Shown here: positions 8,722 to 17,585 of the stretch, in pieces | Numbering within the stretch: the first letter of the stretch is position 1 | Layout of the letters: each line of letters opens with the position of its first letter | NCBI GenBank assembly: GCA_035606665.1 | Contig: DATNEY010000036.1 | Coordinates: forward strand, 1 to 40,232 | Direction of reading: 5' to 3' | Source: DASUGC01 sp035606665 | Lineage (GTDB): Bacteria; Acidobacteriota; Vicinamibacteria; Vicinamibacterales; SCN-69-37 | Length of the DNA stretch: 40,232 bases | The notes under the pieces: generated by a model | What the model saw: only the letters and a program-made list of their open reading frames with translations | Database searches by the model: none | Told to the model about the DNA's origin: nothing | Translations under genes and position numbers: made by a program

Positions 8722-10145
8722 AGGGCCTGTCGATTCGCGTGCGCCTCACCGCGGGCTACCTCCTTGTCTTGAGTGTGGCGACACTGCTGCTGGCACTCGG
8801 TTCCTGGTGGCTCTTCCGGGAGAGCATCGTCCAGGCCGCCGATGCAACGCTGACGGCGCGGATCGAGGGAGCGCGCCGTTTCATCGAAACAGCCCAGCGC
8901 GCGCTGCCTCCGGAGTCCGTGAGCGACGAATTCAAGGAGTTCGCCGACATGACGCATGGCGAGGCGCTCCTGGAAGTGCTCGACGATACCGGCCGAACGC
9001 TCATGGAGCCGGCGTTGCCGGTCTGGAAACAGCTGCGTACGTCGATGTCTCCACCCGGCGCCCTGCGAATTGTTCCGATTGCCGTAGGAGGTACGCCTTT
9101 CCGGGCGGTGGCTACGGAGTTCGCCGTCGATGACCACCGCTACCAGCTCTGGGCCGCGACGTCGATGTCCACCGCCTACGGCGCCCTGGCTCGCCTGCGA
9201 TGGCTGCTGATGGCGCTGGTTCCTGCGGTGCTGCTCGTAGGTGCGGCGGGGGGATTCTGGATCAGCGGGCGCGCCCTGGCCCCGGTCGATCGAATCACGC
9301 GTGACGTGCAGTCGATCTCCTGGCGCAATCTCGATCGCCGTCTGGACGTGCCGGCCGCGGACGACGAGCTTCGAAGACTGGCGGTGACGTTCAACGACAT
9401 GCTCGGACGGTTGCAGACCGCGGTCGATGAAATGGTGCGGTTCACCGCGGACGCATCCCACGAGCTCCGGACTCCGGTGTCGTTGACTCGGACGACGGCT
9501 GAAGTAGCGCTGGCGAAGGAACGGCCTGTCGTCGAGTATCGCGAGGCGCTCATCGACATCTCGAAGCAGATGGAACGAACCTCCGCGCTCGTGAATGATC
9601 TGTTGCTGCTCGCGAGATTCGACGCTGGGCTGGGACCGGGCGACAACACGCGCGTCGACCTGAATCACATCGTCGACGAAGCGTCAGGAGTATTGCGGTC
9701 GAGAGCGGTTCGCCACGACCTTGCGCTCAGTGTCGATTTGTCGCAGGAACCGGCAGCTGTGCAGGGCAGCGCCGAGTCGCTCGGGCGGCTGTTGCTGATC
9801 CTGCTGGACAACGCCGTGAAGTACACGCCGCGAGGCGGCCGCGTGAGCGTGCGCGTGTCGTCGCTCCAGGATGTCCTTGCCGCGGGCCCGGCCGTGGCCG
9901 TCGATGTCATGAACTCGGGGCCGGGCCTCGTTGCGCTCGATGTGACGGATCAGGCGCGGGCATTCGATCGTTTTTACCGGGGCGCAGCCGCGCGACAGGC
10001 GGCACCGGATGGCAGCGGCCTCGGCTTGTCGATCGCGCGGACGATCGTCGAGCGCCACGCAGGTGAGATCACCCTGTCCGCCACTCCGCAGGGCGACGGA
10101 TGCTGGGTTCGCGTTCTGTTGCCGTCGGCCCTACTTCTCCGGTAG
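8718..10145 (+). CDS. Membrane sensor histidine kinase
   Basis: A TTG start at 8718, overlapping the regulator's TGA (TTGA), gives 475 residues beginning KGLSIRVRLTAGYLLVLSVATLLLALG, a normal first membrane helix. A periplasmic sensor region of about 125 residues, a second helix (LLMALVPAVLLVGAAGGFWI), HAMP (ALAPVDRITRDVQSISWRNL), HisKA with H248 in ADASHELRTP, N-box DNAVKYTPRGG and G-box GSGLGLSIARTIVERH follow. The layout is that of CusS/heavy-metal-type kinases. The sensor region lacks an obvious cluster of His or Cys, so the signal is open. It ends tail-to-tail with PAP2, overlapping by 15 nt. Confidence 0.92.
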   Translation: MKGLSIRVRLTAGYLLVLSVATLLLALGSWWLFRESIVQAADATLTARIEGARRFIETAQRALPPESVSDEFKEFADMTHGEALLEVLDDTGRTLMEPALPVWKQLRTSMSPPGALRIVPIAVGGTPFRAVATEFAVDDHRYQLWAATSMSTAYGALARLRWLLMALVPAVLLVGAAGGFWISGRALAPVDRITRDVQSISWRNLDRRLDVPAADDELRRLAVTFNDMLGRLQTAVDEMVRFTADASHELRTPVSLTRTTAEVALAKERPVVEYREALIDISKQMERTSALVNDLLLLARFDAGLGPGDNTRVDLNHIVDEASGVLRSRAVRHDLALSVDLSQEPAAVQGSAESLGRLLLILLDNAVKYTPRGGRVSVRVSSLQDVLAAGPAVAVDVMNSGPGLVALDVTDQARAFDRFYRGAAARQAAPDGSGLGLSIARTIVERHAGEITLSATPQGDGCWVRVLLPSALLLR

Positions 10146-11003
10146 CGCCCGCATCAGCATGATGCCGACCCCGCCCTTGAGCGGCACCGGGATCCACGCA
10201 TAGGTCGATCGTCCGTGCCGGCCGACTACCGTCCAGCCTGTGGCGGTGCCGAGCGCCGCGCCAAACACGACGTCGCTGAGGAAATGACGGTTGTCGTGCA
10301 GCCGCGACGTCGCGACGTAACTGGCGACGACGAGGGTCGGCCAGGCGCCCTTGAGTCCGAGATGCCGCTCGAGTACCGCGGCCGTGGCGAACGTCGTCGC
10401 TGCATGGCCGGACGGGAACGAGCAGCATTCGCCGGACGGCCGGTCGCGCTGGCCGATCTTCTTCATGACGTGGACCATCGACTGGGTGACGATCTGCGCA
10501 CGGACCAGATCGAATCCGAGATGCGACAGTCTGTTCGTGTGATCCGTTCCGGCATCCGGCGGCAGGATGTACCGGCCGACCAGATACGATCCAACGCCGG
10601 CTCCCACCTGTGTCCATCCGCCGAGGTATTTACCGGGCCCGAATATCTTCGTGGCAGTGCGATTTCCCACGAGCCTGTGATTCACGTCGCCGTCCGCAAA
10701 GTGCGCGGCGAACGCGCCGGCCGTGCCGATCGCCAGGAACGCCCAGGTCGATCGGCGCTTCGGGAAGGAAACGAAGTCGGAAACCGTCTCGTGAAAGAGT
10801 GCGGGAAGGCCGGTGTGCCTCGGAAGCGGCTGCTGCTCGACCTTCGGCGGAGCCTGCTGCTGCGGCGGCTGTGACGCCTGCTCTTGAAGCGATTCGTTGA
10901 ATGACACCCGAATCGCCCCCGCGAACTTTGAATCCACTTGCCGCGCAGAAGCATCCGGCGCAGTCGCGGCGATCGCCGCGATAGCGATAATCAGAGTCCG
11001 CAC
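10131..11003 (-). CDS. PAP2-family phosphatase (exported)
   Basis: The GTG at 11003 is preferred because it starts directly at a signal peptide (RTLIIAIAAIAATAPDASA), giving 290 residues. The ATG at 11114 would add 37 hydrophilic residues and overlap the MarR gene. The three PAP2 catalytic motifs are intact: K-X6-R-P (K181...R188 P189), PSGH (197-200, in SFPSGHA) and SR-X5-H-X3-D (R234, H240, D244 in SRLHDNRHFLSD). A Gln/Pro-rich linker (SQPPQQQAPPKVEQQPLP) follows the signal. The family dephosphorylates lipid phosphates such as undecaprenyl pyrophosphate or phosphatidate; which one applies here is not visible. Confidence 0.88.
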   Translation of the reverse strand: MRTLIIAIAAIAATAPDASARQVDSKFAGAIRVSFNESLQEQASQPPQQQAPPKVEQQPLPRHTGLPALFHETVSDFVSFPKRRSTWAFLAIGTAGAFAAHFADGDVNHRLVGNRTATKIFGPGKYLGGWTQVGAGVGSYLVGRYILPPDAGTDHTNRLSHLGFDLVRAQIVTQSMVHVMKKIGQRDRPSGECCSFPSGHAATTFATAAVLERHLGLKGAWPTLVVASYVATSRLHDNRHFLSDVVFGAALGTATGWTVVGRHGRSTYAWIPVPLKGGVGIMLMRALPEK

Positions 11004-11097
11004 GAGGCTGAATTCAGCAATATCGGGGCCAAAGGGCCGGTTCTTATCTGACGTTCTTCCTGTCTGGCCGGAGCTCACTGGCGGCAATTCTTGCCTA

Positions 11098-11598
11098 CTA
11101 GTTCTCTTCCTCATCGCCCACGCCGAGGGCGCCGCCGGGATCGATCCGGTCCGCGATTGTCATGAGGCCCAGGCGGACCTTGTCGAAATGACCACCCGGC
11201 AAGCCCTGTTCGAAGTCGTGCTCGATCCCTTCCACGAGCTCGACGACGTTGGCGAACAGGCGTCGGCCCTTCGCCGAGAACTTCACGAGTGTGACCCGCG
11301 CATCGTCCTCCGAGGCGCGCGTTTCCACGTAGCCGCGCGCTTCGATTTCGCGAAGCAACTGCCCGGCGGCCTGCCGCGTGACGCCGGCCCGCTCGGCGAG
11401 GACGCCGATCGGCGTGCCGGCCATGTCGAGATTCGAGAGCAGGGCGGGGTACGCCGGTGAAAAGTCGGTGAATCCGCGCTCCTTCAGCCCCTCGAGGAGC
11501 CGGCGGTTGTACACACGCAGCGTACGGGTGAGCGATCGGTAGAGGCGGCTGTTGCGGTAGCGGCGCAGCTCGGCGCCGTGTCGGGCCAGCGTGGTCAT
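11098..11598 (-). CDS. MarR-family transcription regulator
   Basis: 166 residues, a usual MarR length. The winged helix-turn-helix spans roughly 50-115: YPALLSNLDMAGTPIGVLAERAGVTRQAAGQLLREIEARGYV, then the wing SEDDARVTLVKFSAKGRRL. Flanking helices form the dimer region. The last residues are strongly acidic (GDEEEN). It is divergent from the SnoaL-like gene, with 62 bp of operator-rich sequence between. A TATTAT box 8 nt before the ATG overlaps the first direct repeat, so autorepression is likely. The ligand is unknown. Confidence 0.9.
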   Translation of the reverse strand: MTTLARHGAELRRYRNSRLYRSLTRTLRVYNRRLLEGLKERGFTDFSPAYPALLSNLDMAGTPIGVLAERAGVTRQAAGQLLREIEARGYVETRASEDDARVTLVKFSAKGRRLFANVVELVEGIEHDFEQGLPGGHFDKVRLGLMTIADRIDPGGALGVGDEEEN

Positions 11599-11606
11599 CG
11601 GCCTAG

Positions 11607-11654
11607 ATAATACGAAACGAAGTTGACAAATAATACGAAATAGGGTTTCCTATT
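11607..11654. promoter_or_regulatory. MarR operator/promoter region with direct repeats and a palindrome
   Basis: ATAATACGAAA occurs at 11607-11617 and 11630-11640 (23-bp period). AATAGG-gttt-CCTATT (11639-11654) is a perfect 6-4-6 palindrome 6 nt before the ATG at 11661. The first repeat contains the leftward -10 (TATTAT, 11612-11607) of the MarR gene. A rightward TTGACA (11623-11628) sits between the repeats, with TTTCCT 17 bp on, inside the palindrome. All elements sit where a repressor would block both genes. Confidence 0.6.
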
Positions 11655-11660
11655 GGCGCT

Positions 11661-12071
11661 ATGGCTGACAACTCGAACCGCGATCTCGGCAGGCGTTTTT
11701 TCGAGGCTCAGGATCGGCTCCGGGGCGGGCCGGATCCCGCCCTCTGCGCACCGGGCTACCAGGCCGTCATCGGCGGCAATCCGCCGATGAACCGCGACGG
11801 CCACGAGCAGTTCGCCCTGGGGTTCTACGCGGCGTTCCCCGACGCGAACCATCACGTGAGCCACGTCTTCGACGATGGCGGCAACGTGGCGGTGCGGTTC
11901 ACGATCAAGGGCACCCACACAGGCAACTTCTTCGGTATTCCGGCCACCGGCAGGGCCGTCTCCGTCACCGCGAACGTCCTGCTGGAGACGAAGGACGGAA
12001 AGGTCACCCGGCTCTTCGGGATTTTCGATGAAGCCGGGCTGCTTCGTCAGATCGGGGTGCTCGGCGGTTAG
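11661..12071 (+). CDS. SnoaL-like ester cyclase family protein
   Basis: 136 residues in the NTF2-like cone fold of the SnoaL-like polyketide cyclase family: FFEAQDRLRGGPDPALCAPGYQAVIGG, then GFYAAFPDANHHVSHVFDDGGNVAVRFTIKGTHTGNFFGIPATGRAV with the family-typical F-P-D and G-T-H-x-G-x-F-x-G-I-P-x-T-G strings, ending LFGIFDEAGLLRQIGVL. Stand-alone members have varied or unknown substrates, and there is no polyketide cluster here. Control by the divergent MarR protein suggests a role in response to a small molecule. Confidence 0.85.
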   Translation: MADNSNRDLGRRFFEAQDRLRGGPDPALCAPGYQAVIGGNPPMNRDGHEQFALGFYAAFPDANHHVSHVFDDGGNVAVRFTIKGTHTGNFFGIPATGRAVSVTANVLLETKDGKVTRLFGIFDEAGLLRQIGVLGG

Positions 12072-12079
12072 GCGAGGAT

Positions 12080-14509
12080 CTAGTCCGCCCTCAGCGCCGC
12101 CGCAGGATCGATTCGCAGCGCGCTGCGTGCCGCCGTGCCGATGACGATGAGCACGACACAGAGGTAAGTCACAGCGAGGGCCGCAACGAGGACTCCGTCG
12201 AGCGGCAGGATGCCCGTGGCAGCGGATCGCAGCAGGTCGACGCCGGCGAAGGCGCCCGCCGCGCCCGCGACCAAACCCAGAATCGTCCATCGCACTGTCG
12301 GGGCCGCGAGTGCCCACAGAACGTCGCGCGACGAGGCACCTATCGCGCGTCGAACGGCAATCTCCCTGACGCGGCGCGACACCAGATAGGTGATGACGGT
12401 GTAGATGCCGGAGATCGACATCGCGAGCGCCAGGATCGCAAAGCCCCCGATCAGGACCGCCAGGCCGCGCTGGTTGGACGTCGCTTGCATCAACTGGTCG
12501 TCGAGTGTCGTGACGCCAAAGACCGCCTGCCGGGGTTCGATTCCCCAGATGGCCGTCTTGATGCCCGCGAGCGGCAGATCAGGCGTCACCGTGCGGACGA
12601 CGATCGCCATGTTCGCCTCGCTCTGCTGCCGGTACGACACATAGATCTGCGGGACATCGCCGGTCTGCAACGGAGGCCTCACGTTACCGGCGATGCCAAT
12701 CACGGTCATCGTGGCGTTGCGCGGTCCGTCGCCGGCTCGAATCCGCCGGCCGACGGGGTTGCCGTCGGGCCAGAACCGTCGCGCCATCTCGCGGTTGACG
12801 ACCGCCACTGGCGGGCGTCCTGCCGCGTCGTCTTCGTTGAAAACCCGGCCGGTCTCGAGCGGGATGCCGAGCGTGGCGAAGTAACCGGAGCTCACGATCT
12901 GATAGCTGGCCCGTTGGCGCGCGAGATCGGCCGCTGTTCCAGAGGCCCCCTCAATTGTGAACGCCGTGCCAGGGCGGCCGGGCATGACCGAGCTGGCCAT
13001 CCCCACCGCATCGACCCCCGGCACTCGCGCGATCTCCTGGAGATAACGTCCATAAACCTCGCCGGTGGTGCCGCCGCTGTCCATCCCGCGGATGCGCATC
13101 GAAGTAACGCGATCGGTCGAGAACCCGCCCTGTTCACGCTGTAACGCCAGCAGGCTGCTCAAAAGCAGGCCTGCGCCGACAAGCAGCACGAGGGACATCG
13201 CAACTTCGGCAGTGATGAATGCCTGCCGCAGCCGGCTGCGATGTGCGGATGCGCCGCGCGTGTTGAAGCCCTGCACGACGTCCGTCCGTGCGAATCGCAA
13301 TGCCGGCGCCAGCGAGCAGGCGACGCCGCTGGCAAGCGTCACGGTGAGCAGGAACAACACCATTCCGGCATCGACGGCAATGTCGCCCACGAGCGGCGTG
13401 CCTCTCGGAATCAGGCTGCGCAGCACGTTCGTGAGCCACACGGCCTGTAGCACTCCGAACGCCCCCGCCACGCCGGTAATGAGTACACCCTCCGAGACGA
13501 ACTGACGAAGCAGGCGTGCGCGATTTGCTCCAAGCGCGCTGCGAACCGCGACCTCCGGCTCGCGCTCGATGGCCTGTGCGAGCAGGAATTGCGCAGTGTT
13601 CGCGCAGGCAATCAGCAATACGAGCGCGATCGCACCGACGAGCATCACCAATACCGGCCGGCTCTGGTTCGCACGCCATTCCTCCAGCGGCTGTACCGTC
13701 ATGAAGAACGCGGCGTTGTTTGCGCCACTGCCTTTGTAGGCCTGCGGATACTGCGCGGCCATCGCGGTTGCGATCGTCGCAAGCTCCGCCGATGCGGCCT
13801 CGAGCGACACGCCATTTGCGAGGCGTGCGACAGCCTGCACACGGCGCACGCCGGCAAACTCACCGGTGCGTGACGTGTACTCCGCTGACATCGGGTACGG
13901 AATGAACAGGTCGATCGAAGCCGGCGAGAGATACCCGAACGAGAACGTGTCGGGCAGCACGCCGACGATTTCGTGCGGCGTGCCATTGAGACTCAGCGTA
14001 CGGCCGATGACCGACCTGTCGCCGCCGAAGTTCCGGCGCCACAGGCCGCTGCTGAGCACGACGATCTCGCGTCCTGCATCGCCTTCACCGAAGATCCGGC
14101 CCGCCTCGGGCCGGACACCGAGCGTCGAGAGGAACGAGGGCTCGACGCGTGCCCCGGCCACGCGCTCCGGTTCGTCGCCGCCGATGATCTGGAAATCGCG
14201 TGAATCGAAGAACGTGAGGCGATCGAGGCTCCGGCTCGCCGCCCGGAGCTCCAGCATTTCCGGCACAGTCGGGCTGGAGAGCGACCGATCGCCCCGGCGG
14301 CCTTCAACGACCAGCGCAAGGCGATCCGCGTTCTGGTAAGGCAACGGACGCAGCAGCACCGCCTGCAGAACGGAAAACACGGCGGCATTGGCGCCGATAG
14401 CCAGCGAGAGCGTGACGATGACGAGGCCGGTCAGGAGTGGCTGGCGCGCGCACACCCGCCACGCGTGCCGCAGGTCGCCCGCGAGTCCCTCCAGCAGAGT
14501 GGCGCGCAT
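12080..14509 (-). CDS. ADOP-family FtsX/MacB-type ABC permease
   Basis: 809 residues. The first helix (LLTGLVIVTLSLAIGANAAVFSVLQAVLLRPLPY) is the signature opening of acidobacterial duplicated orphan permeases. A periplasmic MacB-PCD-like domain follows (SRDFQIIGGDEPERVAGARV...GRTLSLNGTPHEIVGVLPDTFSFGY), then an FtsX bundle (LVGAIALVLLIACANTAQFLLA), a second periplasmic domain and a last FtsX bundle ending SALRIDPAAALRAD. There is no ATPase gene beside it, as usual for the family. It lacks the N-terminal PadR-associated segment seen in the copy at 27058-29937. TAAGCT, 6 nt before the ATG, is a possible -10. The role is likely mechanotransmission or export, but the cargo is unknown. Confidence 0.9.
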   Translation of the reverse strand: MRATLLEGLAGDLRHAWRVCARQPLLTGLVIVTLSLAIGANAAVFSVLQAVLLRPLPYQNADRLALVVEGRRGDRSLSSPTVPEMLELRAASRSLDRLTFFDSRDFQIIGGDEPERVAGARVEPSFLSTLGVRPEAGRIFGEGDAGREIVVLSSGLWRRNFGGDRSVIGRTLSLNGTPHEIVGVLPDTFSFGYLSPASIDLFIPYPMSAEYTSRTGEFAGVRRVQAVARLANGVSLEAASAELATIATAMAAQYPQAYKGSGANNAAFFMTVQPLEEWRANQSRPVLVMLVGAIALVLLIACANTAQFLLAQAIEREPEVAVRSALGANRARLLRQFVSEGVLITGVAGAFGVLQAVWLTNVLRSLIPRGTPLVGDIAVDAGMVLFLLTVTLASGVACSLAPALRFARTDVVQGFNTRGASAHRSRLRQAFITAEVAMSLVLLVGAGLLLSSLLALQREQGGFSTDRVTSMRIRGMDSGGTTGEVYGRYLQEIARVPGVDAVGMASSVMPGRPGTAFTIEGASGTAADLARQRASYQIVSSGYFATLGIPLETGRVFNEDDAAGRPPVAVVNREMARRFWPDGNPVGRRIRAGDGPRNATMTVIGIAGNVRPPLQTGDVPQIYVSYRQQSEANMAIVVRTVTPDLPLAGIKTAIWGIEPRQAVFGVTTLDDQLMQATSNQRGLAVLIGGFAILALAMSISGIYTVITYLVSRRVREIAVRRAIGASSRDVLWALAAPTVRWTILGLVAGAAGAFAGVDLLRSAATGILPLDGVLVAALAVTYLCVVLIVIGTAARSALRIDPAAALRAD

Positions 14510-14546
14510 TTTCGGAGCTTACACGGATAATGTTGCGCTGAGCGCC

Positions 14547-14960
14547 TTGAATCCAAAGCGTCGTCTTCTCGTCATCCTGCTTCGACTCGGCGGCGTGGCC
14601 ACTGCCAGCGCCTTTCTGGCCATCCTGCTGCCGCGCGACTGGATGGCGTCAACGCACGAGTGGCTGGGCCTGGGGGAGTTCCCTCGCGCACCCGTTGTCG
14701 ACTACCTGGCTAGATCCGTCGCCGCGCTGTACGGCTTCCATGGCGTCTTCCTTCTCATCGTCTCGCGAGACGTGGTGCGGTTCAGACCTCTCGTCACGTT
14801 CATCGGCATCCTGAATCTGGCTTTCGGTCTGATCGTGACGGCGATCGATCTGCACGCGCCGATGCCAACGTTCTGGACGCTCGTCGAAGGACCGCCGATC
14901 GCGCTGTTCGGCGTCGCGATCCTGTACCTGCGGAGATCGGTTCCAGCGCCGGCACAGTAA
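14547..14960 (+). CDS. Small four-helix membrane protein, unknown
   Basis: A TTG at 14547 gives 137 residues, with GATAAT 15 nt upstream as a possible -10 in the divergent gap. An in-frame CTG at 14538 is an alternative. Four hydrophobic segments are visible: LVILLRLGGVATASAFLAIL, YLARSVAALYGFHGVFLLIV, LVTFIGILNLAFGLIVTAID and FWTLVEGPPIALFGVAILYL. I recognise no named family. It is divergent from the ADOP gene and sits 16 nt ahead of the DHA2 transporter, so the two may be one transcript. Confidence 0.7.
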   Translation: MNPKRRLLVILLRLGGVATASAFLAILLPRDWMASTHEWLGLGEFPRAPVVDYLARSVAALYGFHGVFLLIVSRDVVRFRPLVTFIGILNLAFGLIVTAIDLHAPMPTFWTLVEGPPIALFGVAILYLRRSVPAPAQ

Positions 14961-14976
14961 ACTTGGCGGCCGCCGT

Positions 14977-16401
14977 ATGCCTCATTCCGATTCCGCAAAC
15001 CGCTGGCTCGCCTTGTACGTGCTTTGTGCGGGCGTGTTGATGATCGTGCTCGACACGACGATCGTCAACGTTGCCCTGCCCTCGATTCGCGAAGATCTGA
15101 AGTTCACCGAGACGTCGCTGGTGTGGGTGGTGAACGCCTACATGGTGACGTTCGGCGGGTTTCTGTTGCTGGGCGGCCGGCTCGGGGATCTGCTCGGTCA
15201 CCGCAGGACCTTTCTCGGCGGCCTCGCGTTTTTCACGCTCGCTTCAGTCGCGTGCGGGCTCGCCGGATCGCAGGCCGTGCTGATCGGCGCCCGGGCGATC
15301 CAGGGCATCGGTGGCGCCATCGTCACAGCTGTGGCGCTGTCACTGATCATGAACATGTTCACGGCGCCGGCCGATCGCGCGAAGGCGATGGGCATCTACG
15401 GCTTTGTCTGTTCGGCGGGCGGCACCATCGGCACCTTGCTCGGCGGGTTTCTCACGACCGCGCTCAACTGGCACTGGATCTTTCTGGTGAATCTGCCCAT
15501 CGGCGCCGTTGTCTACTTCTTCTGCCTGCGGTTGATCGCTGCCAGCACCCATCAGAATACAGAGGCCAGACTTGACGTCGCCGGCGTGGCTGCCGTGACC
15601 GCGGCGTCGATGCTCGGCGTGTACGCGATCGTCAACGGCAGGGAGCTCGGCTGGACGTCAACCGCGACGATGGGGATGCTGGGCACCGCCGCGGCGCTGC
15701 TCGCCGCGTTTCTGATGATCGAATCACGCGTCCGGCATCCGTTGATGCCACTCGCCATGTTCCGTCTGCGCAACGTCGCGACCGCGAACGTGGTCGGTGT
15801 TCTCTGGGCCGCGTCGATGTTCGCGTGGTTTTTCATCTCCGCGCTGTACATGCAGCTCGTGCTGGGCTACACGCCGATGCAGGTGGGACTGGGCTTTCTG
15901 CCGGCCAATCTGATCATGGCCGCGTTCTCGATCGGCCTGTCCGCGCGCATCGTGATGCGCTTCGGCATCAGGATTCCGCTCGCCGCCGGCCTGCTCCTCG
16001 CTGCCGCGGGCCTGGCGCTGTTCGCCCGGGCCCGAGTCGACGGGACCTTTCCAGTCGACGTCATGCCGGGCATGACGCTGCTCGGGCTCGGCGCGGGTCT
16101 CGCGCTCAATCCGGTGCTGCTCGCCGCCATGAGCGACGTGGATCCAGCCGACTCCGGGATCGCGTCCGGTGTCGTGAATACGTCGTTCATGCTGGGTGGT
16201 GCGCTGGGACTTGCGGTGCTGGCGAGTCTCGCCGGCGCTCGCACCGAGGCGCTGGCAGTGTGGGGCGCGGATCCCAGGATCGCGCTTACTGGCGGATATC
16301 ACGCCGCATTTGCCGCCGGGGCCGTATTCGCCGTGATCGCCGCGGCGGCTGGCGGCCTTGTCATTCGAGCATCGGCACTGCCGGCCCACGACTCCGCATA
16401 G
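14977..16401 (+). CDS. MFS transporter, DHA2 (EmrB/QacA) family
   Basis: 474 residues with about 14 membrane helices, as expected for DHA2 drug:proton antiporters. Visible signatures are motif D1 (LDTTIVNVALPSI, residues about 25-37), motif A (GGRLGDLLGHRR, about 66-77), motif B with the conserved Arg (IGARAIQGIGGAIV) and motif C (GTIGTLLGGFLT). The C-terminal half contains ADSGIASGVVNTSFMLGGALGLAVLASL. It probably exports organic compounds. No dedicated adaptor is next to it. No good Shine-Dalgarno sequence is seen, and it is probably read through from the small membrane protein gene. Confidence 0.92.
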   Translation: MPHSDSANRWLALYVLCAGVLMIVLDTTIVNVALPSIREDLKFTETSLVWVVNAYMVTFGGFLLLGGRLGDLLGHRRTFLGGLAFFTLASVACGLAGSQAVLIGARAIQGIGGAIVTAVALSLIMNMFTAPADRAKAMGIYGFVCSAGGTIGTLLGGFLTTALNWHWIFLVNLPIGAVVYFFCLRLIAASTHQNTEARLDVAGVAAVTAASMLGVYAIVNGRELGWTSTATMGMLGTAAALLAAFLMIESRVRHPLMPLAMFRLRNVATANVVGVLWAASMFAWFFISALYMQLVLGYTPMQVGLGFLPANLIMAAFSIGLSARIVMRFGIRIPLAAGLLLAAAGLALFARARVDGTFPVDVMPGMTLLGLGAGLALNPVLLAAMSDVDPADSGIASGVVNTSFMLGGALGLAVLASLAGARTEALAVWGADPRIALTGGYHAAFAAGAVFAVIAAAAGGLVIRASALPAHDSA

Positions 16402-16528
16402 CAGGTGGGATCCTCCTCGAGACATCTCGCGATCAGCCGGCGGACGGGTGCCGGCGTTTCCAGTGGTCTAATTCATTCCCGGAATGCTCCTGTCTGGCCG
16501 ATAACCTGATCGGGACGGGATTACGGTT

Positions 16529-16948
16529 TTGACGACAAGAAAGGCTCAACACCGGAAGGTCAATTCACTCGCTTGGCGCCGGCGTGACGTCGTGGCCTGG
16601 TTCACGGCGCACCCTCTTGTCGCCGTGCTGACATCGACCCTGTCAGTGGTCCTTTTCCTTGGATCGTACTACGTGAATGTGCAGAAGCCCGCCGCGGTGG
16701 TCGCCAAGGTCGAGGCAGAATCCCGTGCTGTCGAGAGCATGAAGGTCAAGATGTCCGCGCGAGGCAGCGCGCTCGATGATTGCCTGACGGCCGCCGAGTC
16801 CGATGCGAAGGCTCGCTGGAACGCGCAGTGCCGGCGCGAGCACAAGTCCGCAGGCTGCGCCCTGTCACGCAAGCTGACCCAGGTGCTTCAGAGAGAGGCA
16901 GGCGTCGTCCGCAACGCCTGCCTCATGAAGTACTCGCTGACGCAGTAG
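16529..16948 (+). CDS. Single-span membrane protein with a four-Cys helical domain, unknown
   Basis: A TTG start gives 139 residues. A basic N-terminus (RKAQHRK, WRRRD) is followed by one membrane segment (PLVAVLTSTLSVVLFLGSYYV, about 29-49) and an Ala/Glu/Lys-rich helical region. It holds four Cys: C85, C101, C110 and C131 (spacings X15, X8, X20), likely periplasmic and paired in disulfides. No family is recognised. It lies alone, with a 127-bp gap before it that holds a CATTC-ccg-GAATG palindrome at 16474-16486, and a 68-bp gap after it. Start choice and reality are moderately sure from codon use and the ordered architecture. Confidence 0.62.
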   Translation: MTTRKAQHRKVNSLAWRRRDVVAWFTAHPLVAVLTSTLSVVLFLGSYYVNVQKPAAVVAKVEAESRAVESMKVKMSARGSALDDCLTAAESDAKARWNAQCRREHKSAGCALSRKLTQVLQREAGVVRNACLMKYSLTQ

Positions 16949-17016
16949 ATACCCCGCTCGAAGTACGCCACAATCGAATCGTAAGCCCACAATCAAACTA
17001 GCCCGAGGAGACGTCC

Positions 17017-17580
17017 ATGAGACTCTTCGCTCCGTTGGTGCTGGCTCTGGCCGCGATTTCGATCAATGCGGCCTGCACGCGGACGCCCGTGTCGCCCGAG
17101 TATGTTGTGCCACTCGTGTCGACCGCGGTGAAGACCGACTCCCCCCTGAGCAGCACGCATCTTGGTGGTGAACACGAGATCCCCGCGCGCGACACCAGCG
17201 CCCAGGGTCAGGCGATCATCAAGGTCGCCGACGACGGATTGTCGATTTCCTACAAACTGATCGCGTCGAACATCGACAACGTCGTGGCGTCGCACATTCA
17301 CATCGGCGCGCCAACGGCGAACGGCCCGATTGCCGTGTTCCTCTTCGGCAATGCGCCGGCCGGCGGCGGCAGACAGGATGGTGTTCTCGCTGAGGGCACG
17401 CTGACGGCGGCCAATCTCATAGGACCGATGGCGGGCCACCCGATGTCGGATCTCGTTGCTGCGATCCGAGCCGGCAATGCCTACGTCAACGTGCACACCA
17501 ACGACGGCGTTGCGCCGACCAATACCGGGCCTGGAGATTTTCCGGGAGGGGAGATCCGGGGACAGATTAGAGCGAAGTGA
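17017..17580 (+). CDS. CHRD-domain lipoprotein
   Basis: 187 residues. The N-terminus (RLFAPLVLALAAISINAAC) ends in a lipobox-like Cys at position 20. The rest is a CHRD (chordin) domain, about 48-187: LGGEHEIPARDTSAQGQAIIKVADDGLSISYKL, ASHIHIGAPTANGPIAVFLF, GNAYVNVHTNDGV, FPGGEIRGQI. The HIH and VNVHT strings and the G-E-I-R-G-Q end are family hallmarks. A strong Shine-Dalgarno sequence (GAGGAGA) lies 6 nt before the ATG, and CCACAATC is repeated at 16968-16975 and 16987-16994. The function of bacterial CHRD proteins is not established. Convergent with the cytochrome gene. Confidence 0.88.
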   Translation: MRLFAPLVLALAAISINAACTRTPVSPEYVVPLVSTAVKTDSPLSSTHLGGEHEIPARDTSAQGQAIIKVADDGLSISYKLIASNIDNVVASHIHIGAPTANGPIAVFLFGNAPAGGGRQDGVLAEGTLTAANLIGPMAGHPMSDLVAAIRAGNAYVNVHTNDGVAPTNTGPGDFPGGEIRGQIRAK

Positions 17581-17585
17581 CGGTA

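Noticed and set aside
1576..10145. Firm naming of the efflux and two-component genes as cus or czc
   Set aside because: The pump keeps HAE-type residues and the sensor lacks a clear metal-binding cluster, so metal symbols would overstate the evidence.
10995..11020. TGAATTCA palindrome before the PAP2 start as an operator
   Set aside because: Short (8 bp), and no partner site or spacing supports a regulator.
11003..11114. Longer N-terminus for the PAP2 protein
   Set aside because: The added 37 residues are hydrophilic and overlap the MarR gene; the GTG at 11003 starts directly at a signal peptide.
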